Of a DNA stretch of 64,000 bases, positions 9,026 through 17,796 are shown one piece after another (the stretch's first letter is position 1; each line of letters opens with the position of its first letter). A program made the translations under genes and the position numbers. The DNA is from Methanosarcina acetivorans C2A (GTDB taxonomy: Archaea; Halobacteriota; Methanosarcinia; Methanosarcinales; Methanosarcinaceae): positions 4,402,001-4,466,000 of the forward strand of contig NC_003552.1 of the NCBI RefSeq assembly GCF_000007345.1, written 5' to 3'. Under the pieces are notes generated by a model. The model saw only the letters and a program-made list of their open reading frames with translations, made no database searches and had not been told where the DNA came from.

Positions 9026-9448
9026 TTGAGCAAAAAAAAGATGATTTACCTTGCAGGTCCGCTCTTCTCGCGTGCCGAACTCGAATATAACCTGAAACTG
9101 AAGGATATGCTGCTCAACAATAGCTTTTCCGTTTTTTTGCCCCAGGAAGAAGCAGAAGATTCGGCAATGGGGCGCGAAAGTCAGAACCAGGAATATATAT
9201 TCATGAAGTGCGCGGAAGGTGTGAACGCCTCAGACCTTGTTGTCGCTGTCCTTGACGGGGTGGACGTGGATTCAGGGACCGCCTGGGAGATAGGGTATGC
9301 CTATGCAAAAGGAAAACCTGTTATAGGACTCAGAACTGATTTCAGGGAACTTGCAGACGGTATCGTGAACCTGATGGTTGAGATGTCTATCGTTTCCCTG
9401 GCAAGAGACGAAGAAGAACTGCTGAAAATGCTGGAAAAATTCCGATAA
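9026..9448 (+). CDS. Nucleoside 2-deoxyribosyltransferase family protein
   Basis: 140 residues. IYLAGPLFSRAELEYN at the N-terminus is the typical nucleotide-binding AGPLF motif, and DLVVAVLDGVDVDSGTAWEIGYAYAKGKPVIGL carries the family's aspartate and the SGTAWEIGYA segment with the nucleophilic glutamate. Members swap bases on 2'-deoxynucleosides or hydrolyse deoxynucleoside monophosphates. Start is TTG at 9026, 7 nt after a full AGGAGG, and decides against the downstream ATG at 9041. Monocistronic. Confidence 0.9.
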   Translation: MSKKKMIYLAGPLFSRAELEYNLKLKDMLLNNSFSVFLPQEEAEDSAMGRESQNQEYIFMKCAEGVNASDLVVAVLDGVDVDSGTAWEIGYAYAKGKPVIGLRTDFRELADGIVNLMVEMSIVSLARDEEELLKMLEKFR

Positions 9449-9985
9449 CCTTCTTCTTTCAGTTTATAATTTCCTGTTTATAAGCTACAACCGGGTATAC
9501 AGCTTATTAACTTCATCTACCTGCTATTTATCCACCTACTATTTTTCCACCTACTATTTTTCCCCGGTTTCACTAAATGCCGGTCCTTTACCTTTTCTGA
9601 AATCTCTTTTTACTCTTTTCTGAAATTTTTCATTACAATGTTCCGGGAACTTCCTTCATCTTTCTCTGGAATGTCCCTTTACCCTTCAAGAACCTTTACC
9701 CTTCAAGAACCTTCGGTTATCGTTTTCCGAAACATTTCCTCACCTTTTCCCGAGAACATCTCACAAAAATATAAATGGATTACGTCTGTTAACTGAGTCG
9801 TAAAAATGACCTTTGTTTTTTGCAGAAAACTCATGAAAAGTCTTTTTTTATTCAATATAAATTATCTCCCAAATGAGACAAAGCTTAAAAAATATTCAAA
9901 TCCAGTAGCCCCAAATATAATGATTATTAATTTTAAAAATACTTATATGGAAGATGAGACATATTAAAAGTAGGAGGTTAAAAAA
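9449..9985. other. Intergenic spacer with short direct repeats and a promoter
   Basis: 537 bp without a gene. It contains small direct repeats (CACCTACTATTTTTC near 9530-9560, TTTACCCTTCAAGAACC twice near 9690-9712). A TATA-like CTTATATG at 9942-9949 probably drives the small gene that follows. Confidence 0.6.
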
Positions 9986-10153
9986 ATGACCTTTCCAAAG
10001 GGATACACTTTTACTAAAGTGAGGACTTCCCGCGGGCCCGAGGTATATGTGACCCAGTTCGGGAAACTGGTAAAGGTTGTACCCTGCAGCCAGCATGTGG
10101 AAATATCCGAAAGATATGCCAGCGACCTGATCAGGCAGATCGAATCGGATTAA
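9986..10153 (+). CDS. Small conserved-looking protein, 55 residues
   Basis: A short gene easily missed by length cut-offs. ATG at 9986 follows a textbook AGGAGGT (from 9972) with a 7-nt gap, and TATA-like CTTATATG lies 40 nt before the start. The product begins MTFPKGYTFTKVRTSRGPEV and continues with VYVTQFGKLVKVVPC and a helical C-terminus ending RQIESD; about half beta-strand, half helix, mixed charge, no membrane segment. G+C and codon use are like the neighbouring real genes and unlike the AT-rich flanks. I do not recognise a family and assign no function. Confidence 0.8.
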   Translation: MTFPKGYTFTKVRTSRGPEVYVTQFGKLVKVVPCSQHVEISERYASDLIRQIESD

Positions 10154-10357
10154 AAGAGAAGAAATTATCCGAATTTTCATTTTTGACTCGGACCATTTCA
10201 GTCAAGCCTTTTTCGGCCGAACCCTTTTCGGTCCATCCTTTTCTGCATAACTGCTACATAGTATACAGACTTTTTTTGACAACATCCGAAATATGAGGGA
10301 ATAATTTTAATTTTAGATTAATAAAATAATCCTAACGAAAGAAAGGAATCTGAGAAA

Positions 10358-10780
10358 TTGATCAGGACTTACATGGAAACAGACCTTGAAGAAATGGTAA
10401 GGATCTGGTACGACGCATCGGTCGTTGCCCATCCTTTTGTTTCGGCTTCTTTCTGGGCTTCGCATAAATCCGCAATGAAAGAAAAATATCTGCCGCTTGC
10501 CGAAAATTATGTTTTTGAGCAGGAAGGAGAGGTTGTGGGCTTTATTTCACTTGCCGGAGAGAGAGTATGCGCCCTTTTTGTAGCTCCCAAAGCGCAGGGA
10601 AAAGGCATAGGAAAAGCTCTCCTCGAGCACGCAAAAACCCTGAGAGACAGGGTCTCCCTGAGGGTCTACAGGGATAACAAAAAAGCCATCCACTTTTATG
10701 AAAGTAGAGGGCTTAAAGCTACCGGGGAAGAGGTTGACGAGCACACAAGCTGCCTGCAGGTTTTGATGGAATGGGAATAA
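10358..10780 (+). CDS. GNAT family N-acetyltransferase
   Basis: 140 residues with the acetyl-CoA binding motif VAPKAQGKGIGKALLEHA (about residues 75-92; Q-x-x-G-x-G loop) and the C-terminal NKKAIHFYESRGLK segment. The overall pattern resembles the YjaB/PhnO-like small GNATs; substrate unknown. Start is TTG at 10358 after AAAGGA. Stand-alone gene with AT-rich spacers on both sides. Confidence 0.9.
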   Translation: MIRTYMETDLEEMVRIWYDASVVAHPFVSASFWASHKSAMKEKYLPLAENYVFEQEGEVVGFISLAGERVCALFVAPKAQGKGIGKALLEHAKTLRDRVSLRVYRDNKKAIHFYESRGLKATGEEVDEHTSCLQVLMEWE

Positions 10781-10850
10781 AGTCCCGGGCCGGGGCTTCA
10801 GGCCTTTGATGCATGTTCAGTTTAAAGTTAGACACTGGACCCTATCAGGG

Positions 10851-11145
10851 TGAACCAGCTCAAAATTAGCCCAATAAAATTTAACCCGGTCAAGTCGAAC
10901 CTATTAGATTGAACCAAATCAAATCGAACCAGATAAGGTTGAACCAAATCAAATTGAACCCGATAAAGTTGAATCAAATCAAGTTGGACTCAATGAAATG
11001 CCATAAGAGTAAAGAAAGAAGAAAGAAAAAAAGAAAGGCAGGAAGTAAAGGAGAGAAGGCAGGAAGTAAAGGAGAGAAGGCAGGAAGTAAAGGAGAGAAG
11101 ACAGGAAGTAAAGGAGAGAAGGCAGGAAGTAAAGGAGAGAAGGGC
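10851..11145. repeat. Degenerate AACC-type repeats followed by a 21-bp tandem repeat
   Basis: 10851-10995 consists of degenerate units resembling TTGAACCAAATCAAA. 11035-11140 holds five copies of GGCAGGAAGTAAAGGAGAGAA (21 bp). Because 21 is a multiple of three an open frame runs through it, giving AGSKGEK repeats, but this composition reflects the repeat and is not convincing protein. Each unit contains AAAGGAGA, a Shine-Dalgarno-like string; the last copy sits about 9 nt before the next gene's ATG. Confidence 0.8.
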
Positions 11146-11146
11146 C

Positions 11147-12142
11147 ATGAATTATAAAGGAGACAGATCCTTTCAAGGGGGAGAAGACTTACTTTTCCGG
11201 CATCTTTTACCCGATACGCCGGAAGTAAAGAGAATAAAAAGTCTGCGGGGCAGAGAGTACGAATATGCCGAGTATATAGGGATAGTAGAATATTCAATCG
11301 CCAGGCATTTTTGCGAGACTGACAGAAAAATAAAGGACCGAGATGCAGTATCGGCATTAAAGAATATCAGGAAAAACTTCAACAAAGACGTTGCTTTTTT
11401 CAAACCTGGGCTTGAAAGAGAAATCGTCAAAAACCTGGTAGAAATCCTTGAAGAAAAACCGATAACCCATCATGAGTTGAAACTGGTGATAGACTACGTT
11501 TTAGACGTTATCGAGAACAGAGCATGGATGGAAGACGAACAGGCATACCTAAAATGGGTAGCTTACATTATGAACCTGTTCACGGAAGAGGAGAGTGAAG
11601 AGTATGAGAAAAGCATCAAAAAGCTCGCTGCCAGACTGGGCCTTTCCAGAAAACACGCGGACCTTATGCTCATGAAAGGGGAAGAGGAAGATTATTTCGA
11701 ATTTGTAGAGGAGTACGGGGCAGAAAGTGAAGGAGACGACGGAGATGAAGGATGGGGTGAAGGAGAGGAGCCGGACGAAGAAGAGCTGATAGCTGAGATG
11801 GAAAGAAGGTTCCTTTCAATGGAAGATTCTGAAAAGTTCGATTTCCTGATGGAAAACGGCCCTGAGTTTTACGAATTTGTGGGACTCTACATCTCCGAAC
11901 TGGCAGAAAAAGGAGAATTCGGAAGAATCCAAGAACTCTACAGCAAACTCACCGCGAAATACGACGATTTCCTCTTCCTGTACGTGTACATGGGAGCAAC
12001 CTACCTTGAGATAGACCCTGCACTTGCAAAGTCCTATTTTGAACTGGCACTGAAAGCCCTCGATAATCTCGATGAGCTTTCGGCCTCCACAAAAGAAAGA
12101 CTAAGAGACAACTTCCTTTCCCTGATCAAGAAAATAAACTGA
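11147..12142 (+). CDS. Acidic protein of unknown function, paralogue A
   Basis: 331 residues, strongly acidic. Homologous end to end with the protein at 14867-15964: both share LPDTPEVKRIKSLRGREYEY / VPDTPEIKEIKS near the start, an ALKNI helix, DYVLxxIxNRxW-EDxQAY-KW in the middle, a K/R-rich LGLSRKHADLMLMK segment, an acidic linker (about residues 180-215), then a C-terminal helical repeat region with FDFLMENGPEFYEFVGLYI and YMGATYLEIDPALAKSYFELAL that looks TPR-like. No signal peptide, no catalytic motif. Translation may start from the Shine-Dalgarno-like tail of the preceding repeat. Family not recognised; a scaffold or adaptor is the mildest guess. Confidence 0.8.
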   Translation: MNYKGDRSFQGGEDLLFRHLLPDTPEVKRIKSLRGREYEYAEYIGIVEYSIARHFCETDRKIKDRDAVSALKNIRKNFNKDVAFFKPGLEREIVKNLVEILEEKPITHHELKLVIDYVLDVIENRAWMEDEQAYLKWVAYIMNLFTEEESEEYEKSIKKLAARLGLSRKHADLMLMKGEEEDYFEFVEEYGAESEGDDGDEGWGEGEEPDEEELIAEMERRFLSMEDSEKFDFLMENGPEFYEFVGLYISELAEKGEFGRIQELYSKLTAKYDDFLFLYVYMGATYLEIDPALAKSYFELALKALDNLDELSASTKERLRDNFLSLIKKIN

Positions 12143-12449
12143 TTGCAAACTGGGGTGGCTGCCAAAGGATCTGTTTATCAGATGGGCTGTCTATCAGATG
12201 GGAAGATAAACAGAGTAGAAGCCGGACAGCCCTTTATCCGAATTCTTTTTTATAATATCACCCTATCCGATGAATCCTTCTAGTCAGGAAAACTCTGTTC
12301 GCTTTCTGAGAAGGAGTCTTTTTTCTTAAAGCATTTTTCTTAAAGCGATGAACACTGCTACGCTGAGTATTGCTTAGAATCATCATTTTTATAACAGTTC
12401 AAGGATTATTCTAAGCTATCATAAGCCATCATTACAGTGATGATCATCA
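12143..12449. other. Intergenic spacer
   Basis: 307 bp with no gene. Small repeats CTATCAGATGG (12173-12200) and TTTTTCTTAAAGC (12319-12346) are the only structure seen. Confidence 0.5.
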
Positions 12450-13346
12450 ATGGCAAAAAACACATCAAGCTCAAACAGCGCAAACCTTGGTTTTGAAGAA
12501 AAACTCTGGCAGACAGCAGATAAACTCAGAAACAAATCTCGCCATCCGCGGCATAGACAATGACGGCATTAAATGGGGAGACACCTTCCATAACGATCTG
12601 CACAAAGATCTGAAAGCCGATTTCATCCTCTCAAACCTGCCCTTCAACGACTCTGACTGGAACGGCGAACTCCTGACCGAAGACCCCCGCTGGAAATTCG
12701 GAGTCACTCCAAAAGGCAATGCCAACTTCGCCTAGGTCCAGCACTACATCCACCACCTCTCCCCTGCAGGAATAGCAGGCTTCGTCCTCGCCAACGGCTC
12801 AATGTCCTCAAACACCTCCGGCGAAGGCGAGACCGGAAAAATATCATCGAAGCCGACCTTGTGGACTGCATGATAGCCCTTCCAGGCCAGCTCTTTTACA
12901 ACACAGGAATTCCGGCCTGTCTCTGGTTCCTTGCCTGCGACAAAGAAAACAGCGGTTTTCGGGACCGACGCGGAGAAAGCCTCTATATCGATGCCCGGAA
13001 CATGGGAGTGTTAAGGAGGGACCGCACCCACCGCGAACTAACAGATGAAGAAGTCCGAAAGATTGCCGAGACCTACCATGAATGGCGCGGGGAAAAAATA
13101 GAGAGTGGAAAATACGAAGATGTGCCCGGTTTCTGTAAAGCTGCAACCCTTGATGAGATCAAAAAGCATGATTATATCCTGACCCCTGGCCGTTATGTAG
13201 GTTTTGAAGAAGCTGAAGAGGATGATGAGAAGTTTGAAGAGAAAATGGAGAGGCTGACCACCGAACTTTTGGAGCAGTTCAGGAAATCCGAGGAGCTGGA
13301 GAGGAAGATAAAGGAGAATTTAGCAGGGCTCGGGTATGAACTCTGA
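12450..13346 (+). pseudogene. hsdM: Type I restriction-modification methyltransferase subunit remnant
   Basis: N-terminus [20 protein letters not shown] from ATG 12450 is typical of HsdM but stops near 12556. A second frame then gives [21 protein letters not shown] and [14 protein letters not shown]: the m6A catalytic NPPF is here NLPF. A TAG replaces the expected tryptophan at 12733-12735, followed by frame changes to [25 protein letters not shown] and an intact C-terminal tail ending at 13346. Roughly 150 or more residues (the SAM-binding motif I region) are missing between the first two blocks. Clearly dead. Matching hsdS and hsdR relics lie downstream on the same strand. Confidence 0.93.
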
Positions 13347-13416
13347 AGAAAGGGAATTAAACATTATTAGTATCTATGATGCTTAACTTGTGAGTATAAG
13401 CAAGTATGGGTTTATA

Positions 13417-14290
13417 AGAGCCTATCCGAAAAGTCCTGCTGCTCTGAAAGTTATCCATGCGCATGCGAAATGTATCATTGCTAGATAATTCTCAATCTTC
13501 TTTTCCCATCTAATAAGCAGTCTTCTAAATCTGTTTATCCATGAATGTGTCCTTTCCACAACCCACCTTCTTGCCCTATAACCTGGTATATCTATTCTTA
13601 TATTTTCTTCTCCCCGTCTCCTTATATGAGCAGAATATCCATACTCTTCAACCAGTTCTCTGATATCAGGAAAATCATATCCTTTATCCATACAGATATT
13701 TTGAATTCCATCCTCTGGAAAAGGTCTTTCAATAATAATAGCATCAAGAGTCCCTTTCACAAGCATTTTATCATGACGATTTGCTCCATCCACAACAGCT
13801 GAAAGTGGCATGCCTTTACCGTCTGTTAACAGGCTCCTTTTCGTGCCTTTTTTGCCACGGTCAGTTGGATTAGCTCCTGTCCCAGCTCCACTCAATGGTG
13901 CTTTTGTCATGGCCCCATCAATAGCTTGCCATTCCCACTCAAGTCCTTCTTCATCATCATAATCCAGCAGACCTAATTGCCATATTTTCTCAAATAAGCC
14001 TGATATTTGCCATTCCTGAAATCTATCATGTACAGTGCTTGGTGCTCCATAACATCTTGGCAACGCTTTCCATTGGCAACCTGTACGAAGGAGGTAGAAA
14101 ATGCCATTCATTATTTTCCGATCATCCTCTCGCGGTCTTCCAGCCTTCTTTTTAGGTTTGGGCAATGGCAGTAAAGCTTTTATTTTAGTCCACAATTCAT
14201 CAGAGATCTCGTAGTCGTGTCCTGTTTTTCGTTTTGTCACTACAAAACATTACCCTAAATCGTAAGCAAAATACTTTTCGGATAGGCTCT
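13417..14290 (-). mobile_element. IS5-like insertion sequence, apparently complete
   Basis: 874 bp bounded by inverted repeats AGAGCCTATCCGAAAAGT (left) and its complement at the right end, flanked on both sides by TA. One transposase fills it. The transposase stop codon lies inside the left inverted repeat. Inserted just after the hsdM relic. A non-autonomous element with the same ends abuts it directly. Confidence 0.93.
13422..14240 (-). CDS. IS5 family transposase
   Basis: 272 residues, intact. N-terminal DUF4096-type region (SDELWTKIKALLP, GRPREDDRKIMNGIFYLLRTGCQWKALP) and a DDE catalytic core: first Asp in WQAIDGAMTKAPLSG, second in CMDKGYDFP, Glu in RWVVERTHSWINRFRRL. Full length with perfect-looking ends, so this copy could be active. 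The IS427-like subgroup is suggested by the YREK-type RWEKK tail but not proven. Confidence 0.95.
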   Translation of the reverse strand: MTKRKTGHDYEISDELWTKIKALLPLPKPKKKAGRPREDDRKIMNGIFYLLRTGCQWKALPRCYGAPSTVHDRFQEWQISGLFEKIWQLGLLDYDDEEGLEWEWQAIDGAMTKAPLSGAGTGANPTDRGKKGTKRSLLTDGKGMPLSAVVDGANRHDKMLVKGTLDAIIIERPFPEDGIQNICMDKGYDFPDIRELVEEYGYSAHIRRRGEENIRIDIPGYRARRWVVERTHSWINRFRRLLIRWEKKIENYLAMIHFACAWITFRAAGLFG

Positions 14291-14292
14291 TA

Positions 14293-14422
14293 GAGCCTAT
14301 CCGAAAAGTGTTGTGACCTATTGTAACTTACCATTAGCAATATGCAAAACCGAAGAGGATGCCCTGCTATTATAGACCTGCTGTAACTTTTCGATCGCAT
14401 TACCGACTTTTCGGATAGGCAC
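14293..14422. mobile_element. 130-bp MITE sharing the ends of the adjacent IS5-like element
   Basis: Begins GAGCCTATCCGAAAAG and ends with its complement CTTTTCGGATAGGCAC (one mismatch), with TA on each side and no coding capacity. Apart from the terminal repeats its interior does not resemble the neighbouring IS. It touches the IS through a single shared TA. Confidence 0.88.
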
Positions 14423-14429
14423 TAAGTAA

Positions 14430-14667
14430 GTATGGGTTGAGAATGGAAAGAATCAATTAGAACAGATTCTGCAAGAAGGAGAAGGCATTCGTATCGAGTT
14501 CAAGAAGTCTTTTTCTCCGTCAATTATAAAAGAAATTGTTGCTTTTGCCAATACAGCTGGTGGTAGTATAATTTGTTGGGGTCGATGATTCCAATAATGT
14601 AGTTGGTTCCCCGCTCAAAAACGAAATAAAATCCCGAAGATACCTCAGCAGATGGCGCAAAATGTAG
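14430..14667 (+). pseudogene. AlbA_2 (Schlafen-like) DNA-binding domain fragment
   Basis: Reading from 14430 gives NQLEQILQEGEGIRIEFKKS, then SIIKEIVAFANTAGGSI, the classic N-terminal AlbA_2 pattern (E-F-K-x-S ... I-A-F-A-N-T-x-G-G). A frameshift near 14575 is needed to continue as VGVDDSNNVVGSPLKNEIKS before a stop at 14665. Only about 75 residues survive of a protein usually 400 or more long. Genes of this kind often sit between hsdM and hsdS in type I loci, which fits the relics on either side. Confidence 0.85.
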
Positions 14668-14866
14668 AACATTGAGTAAATTTCAATTCCATTCTGATAT
14701 TGTGGAGTGATCATGTAAAATAAAGCAAATTCGAAGTTGAAGTAAACAGTGAGTCATATGTATATGATATATAACTACAGCAAAAGAAATTAAAAAAGCG
14801 AAATAATTTTAGGATAAAACATTCATTCGAAATCCATAATAAACCAATAATCAGAGAGCAGTATTT

Positions 14867-15964
14867 ATGAATCCTGATGAAAACAATGAATTGATTGAAG
14901 AAGATTTATCCTTGTCCGAGTTTCTCGTGCCGGATACGCCGGAGATAAAGGAAATTAAAAGCATTTACAATAAAGAATACGAATACAGTGATTATCTGAG
15001 TGAAATCGAGTTTTCAATTGCCGATTATTACTACAACGCGAACCGGAAAGTAACGGACAAAGACGTCATAAGGGCATTGAAGAATATAAAGGAAAACCGT
15101 GACAAGCCAATCAACTTCTTTGAAAAACCTCTTGAAAAAGAAATTGTAAAAAGCCTTCTCGAGCCTCTTGAGGAAAACCTGCTTTACGACCATGAATTCA
15201 CCCTTGTCCTTGACTATGTTTTGTGGTCCATTGACAACAGGTCCTGGCTTGAGGACAAACAGGCCTATGTGAAGTGGATCACGTATGTACTTGACTTTTT
15301 TTCAGAAGCCGAAGAGAAAAAATACGAAAGCAAGTTCAAAAGATTTGCCCGCAAAATGGGAATATCCGGGGCTCAGGTTGATATGCTCCTCATGAAAAAA
15401 GAGGCTGAAGATTTCTTTGATGAGGACGATATTTTTGGAGAGGGCGGCTTACTCGAAGAACTGGCGTTAGAAGATATTTTAGAAGAGGACAGGGTAGCGG
15501 ACGACCTTGAAACCGGTTTCTTTTTAATGACCGAGGATGAAAAATTTGATTTTCTGCTGGACAAAGGCCCTGATTATGTTGAACTTGTCCAGGATTATGT
15601 CATGGGACTTGCGGAAAAAGAAGAGTTTGAAAAAATCCAGGATTTTTACAAAAAATTCAATGAAAAACATGAAGACTTCTTCCCCCTGCATTTTATTGTG
15701 GGGTCTGCCTACCTTAATAGTGACCCTGCTCAGGCAATATCTTATTTTGAAAAAACTCTGAAAGCCACCGAAAATTCCGAAGAATTCCCCCCGGAAATGA
15801 GAGAGGAACTGAAAAGAAATATGGACCTTCTAACAAGCCTTCTCCTTGAAGAAGCTACTGAGAAAGTTGAAGAGAAAGCCACTGAAAGCAAAAAAGGCAA
15901 AAAGACATGCAAAAGCGGCAAAAAAATTTCAAAGAAGAGTTTTGAGAACAAAGCCGATTCTTAA
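14867..15964 (+). CDS. Acidic protein of unknown function, paralogue B
   Basis: 365 residues; same architecture as paralogue A at 11147 (VPDTPEIKEIKS, DVIRALKNIKEN, DYVLWSIDNRSWLEDKQAYVKW, acidic linker about 185-215, TPR-like C-terminal part with HFIVGSAYLNSDPAQAISYFEKTL). It differs in a lysine-rich C-terminal tail (KKGKKTCKSGKKISKK) absent from A, which might contact nucleic acid. Lower G+C than A. Stands between the AlbA_2 relic and a divergent AAA ATPase. Function unknown. Confidence 0.82.
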   Translation: MNPDENNELIEEDLSLSEFLVPDTPEIKEIKSIYNKEYEYSDYLSEIEFSIADYYYNANRKVTDKDVIRALKNIKENRDKPINFFEKPLEKEIVKSLLEPLEENLLYDHEFTLVLDYVLWSIDNRSWLEDKQAYVKWITYVLDFFSEAEEKKYESKFKRFARKMGISGAQVDMLLMKKEAEDFFDEDDIFGEGGLLEELALEDILEEDRVADDLETGFFLMTEDEKFDFLLDKGPDYVELVQDYVMGLAEKEEFEKIQDFYKKFNEKHEDFFPLHFIVGSAYLNSDPAQAISYFEKTLKATENSEEFPPEMREELKRNMDLLTSLLLEEATEKVEEKATESKKGKKTCKSGKKISKKSFENKADS

Positions 15965-16081
15965 AAAGCATCTATATAAGAAGATGCAGTTGCCGCAGAG
16001 AAGTTCGCTGCGGCTTCCTGTTCTCATAAAGTTGGAAGAGCGTCAGAAAGGAAGAAAAGGAAGAACGATCACAGCTAAAGA

Positions 16082-17338
16082 TCAGAAATTCAAGAGCCAT
16101 CTCCACAGCGGGATTATGCTTATTTTTTTGCCTTCGATGATTTCCTCGGATTCGATATCCTCGCTTATGACATAACCGTGAGAAAGTTCAAAGGCTGTGA
16201 GAAATTTTAGCAGGCCTTTGAGGTCTCTTTTCCGGATGCTGCTTCTATATTTGCATTCGATGGGCAGAATCTCACCATCCCGGACAAGTATGCAGTCAAC
16301 TTCGTCTTTTCCGCTTCGCCAGAAGAATTTTGCTCCGGAACTGCTGACCACGAGGTTTTCAACGACTCTTCCGAATTCCGGTTCTTCCCAGAGGTCCACT
16401 ACAAGACTCGGGCTTGTCAGGTAAAGCCGCTTTGTCTTTTTTTCACTTGTGAGAAGGTTTCTGGAGAAGTTATAGCATTTTTGCAGGAGAAAACCCCTTT
16501 CAAGATAGGAGATATACTTTGTAAGAGTTACCCTGCTTATGCCGAGATCATTGGCAAAAGCTTCGTAATCGGTAATCATGCCGGGGTTTGAAGCTACAAT
16601 ATAGAGGATGCGTTTTAGCAGGTCTTCGTATTCTATCGGGAAAATTTTTGGCAGATCTTCATAGACAGCCTTGTTGACAATTGAATCTACATAAAGGTGG
16701 ATAAAGCCTTCATCTGCAGTTACGAGTTCCGGAAACTGTCGCCTTACGTACAGCAGAACCTGCTCTTTTACCAATTCCTTGAAAAACTCAGGCTTTTCAG
16801 CCAGTTCTCCTTCCCCTTTCAACACAAGGAATTCCCTGAAGCTCAAAACCGGCAGGTGAAAAAGAAAAATCCTTCCAGCAAGGGATTCTTCAGCCTTCTG
16901 TTTAAGAAAAAGCGAGGAAGACCCTGAAATGAAAAACTTGAGGTCAGGAAAACTATCGTAATAATATTTCAACTGTTCCTGCCAGCCTTCAAGCTTCTGT
17001 ACCTCATCAAGGAAGATGTAAAGCTTCCCCCCGTTTCCCGCCTTTGCAAGCTCTACCCCGAGCCTTGCCTGATACTCGCTTATAACTTCTTCAAGGGAAG
17101 CCCCAACCTCATCAAACGAAAAATAAAGAATCCTCTCCCTTTTCACTCCATTTTCGACAAGATAATCTATGAGCTGCTTTAAAAGTACAGTCTTTCCCGT
17201 CCGCCTGAGCCCTACAACTCCCACAACCGGCCTTACATCCGCATATCTCACAAGCTCTTCAAAAAGCCCCCTCTTCACATCATATCCATAACTGAAGCCC
17301 TCCCTCCAGTGAAAATTATATTTTGCGAGATTGATCAT
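16082..17338 (-). CDS. AAA_14 / DUF4143 family ATPase
   Basis: 418 residues. Walker A GLRRTGKTVLLKQ (about 43-55), Walker B KLYIFLDEVQK (about 105-115), sensor FFISGSSSLFL, and a C-terminal DUF4143-type region: a winged helix (GISRVTLTKYISYLERGFLL) followed by a nuclease-like fold (KDEVDCILVRDGEILPIECKYR). This PD-(D/E)XK-like E-x-K is typical of the family, which is abundant in archaeal genomes and of uncertain function. Complete, transcribed against the relics around it. Confidence 0.92.
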   Translation of the reverse strand: MINLAKYNFHWREGFSYGYDVKRGLFEELVRYADVRPVVGVVGLRRTGKTVLLKQLIDYLVENGVKRERILYFSFDEVGASLEEVISEYQARLGVELAKAGNGGKLYIFLDEVQKLEGWQEQLKYYYDSFPDLKFFISGSSSLFLKQKAEESLAGRIFLFHLPVLSFREFLVLKGEGELAEKPEFFKELVKEQVLLYVRRQFPELVTADEGFIHLYVDSIVNKAVYEDLPKIFPIEYEDLLKRILYIVASNPGMITDYEAFANDLGISRVTLTKYISYLERGFLLQKCYNFSRNLLTSEKKTKRLYLTSPSLVVDLWEEPEFGRVVENLVVSSSGAKFFWRSGKDEVDCILVRDGEILPIECKYRSSIRKRDLKGLLKFLTAFELSHGYVISEDIESEEIIEGKKISIIPLWRWLLNF

Positions 17339-17795
17339 GTTTTAGCCCCCAGGGAAATTCTCTGTAGGAGATATTTTTCTGCGGTAGAATGGTCTGGCTG
17401 AATGCCCCATCGTATTTTGTATTATATGTTAATTCTAATTATCATATTTTTCGATTTTACGTTAATTTCGATTAACATATTCTTCAATTATGCCAGCCCA
17501 TGCGTAAAATTACTGCATAAAATGCCCGTGAATAATTCAGGGAATATGCAATAATTCCGCTGCCAGCACATTAATAAAAACCCAAAATTTATAGAAAAAG
17601 AAGATATTTACTAATATCTGTAACCCGCAAAACCATATTCACCTTACCGGGTCGTTCTTGTCCCGCCCGAGTTTCGCTTCGGGAGCACGAGGTCCTTTTC
17701 GCTGCGTTCAAGAGGACTGAATCACTAATATCTAGGCCCTTACAACCATATTCACCTTACCAGGTCGTTCTTTCCCGCTCGCCTGCGAGCGGCCT
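17339..17795. repeat. Spacer with dispersed GC-rich repeat, copy 1
   Basis: No gene. Within 17637-17790 an ACCATATTCACCTTACC-GGTCGTTC block occurs twice, with CCGAGTTTCGCTTCGGGAGC and GCTCGCCTGCGAGC (hairpins) in between and after. The same blocks recur inverted at 18550-18700 and directly at 58420-58605, with a partial copy near 59785-59830. Confidence 0.85.
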
Positions 17796-17796
17796 T

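Noticed and set aside
10909-11157. 82-residue open frame with AGSKGEK repeats
   Set aside because: It is the translation of 21-bp and AACC-type DNA repeats; no independent start signal and it overlaps the real gene.
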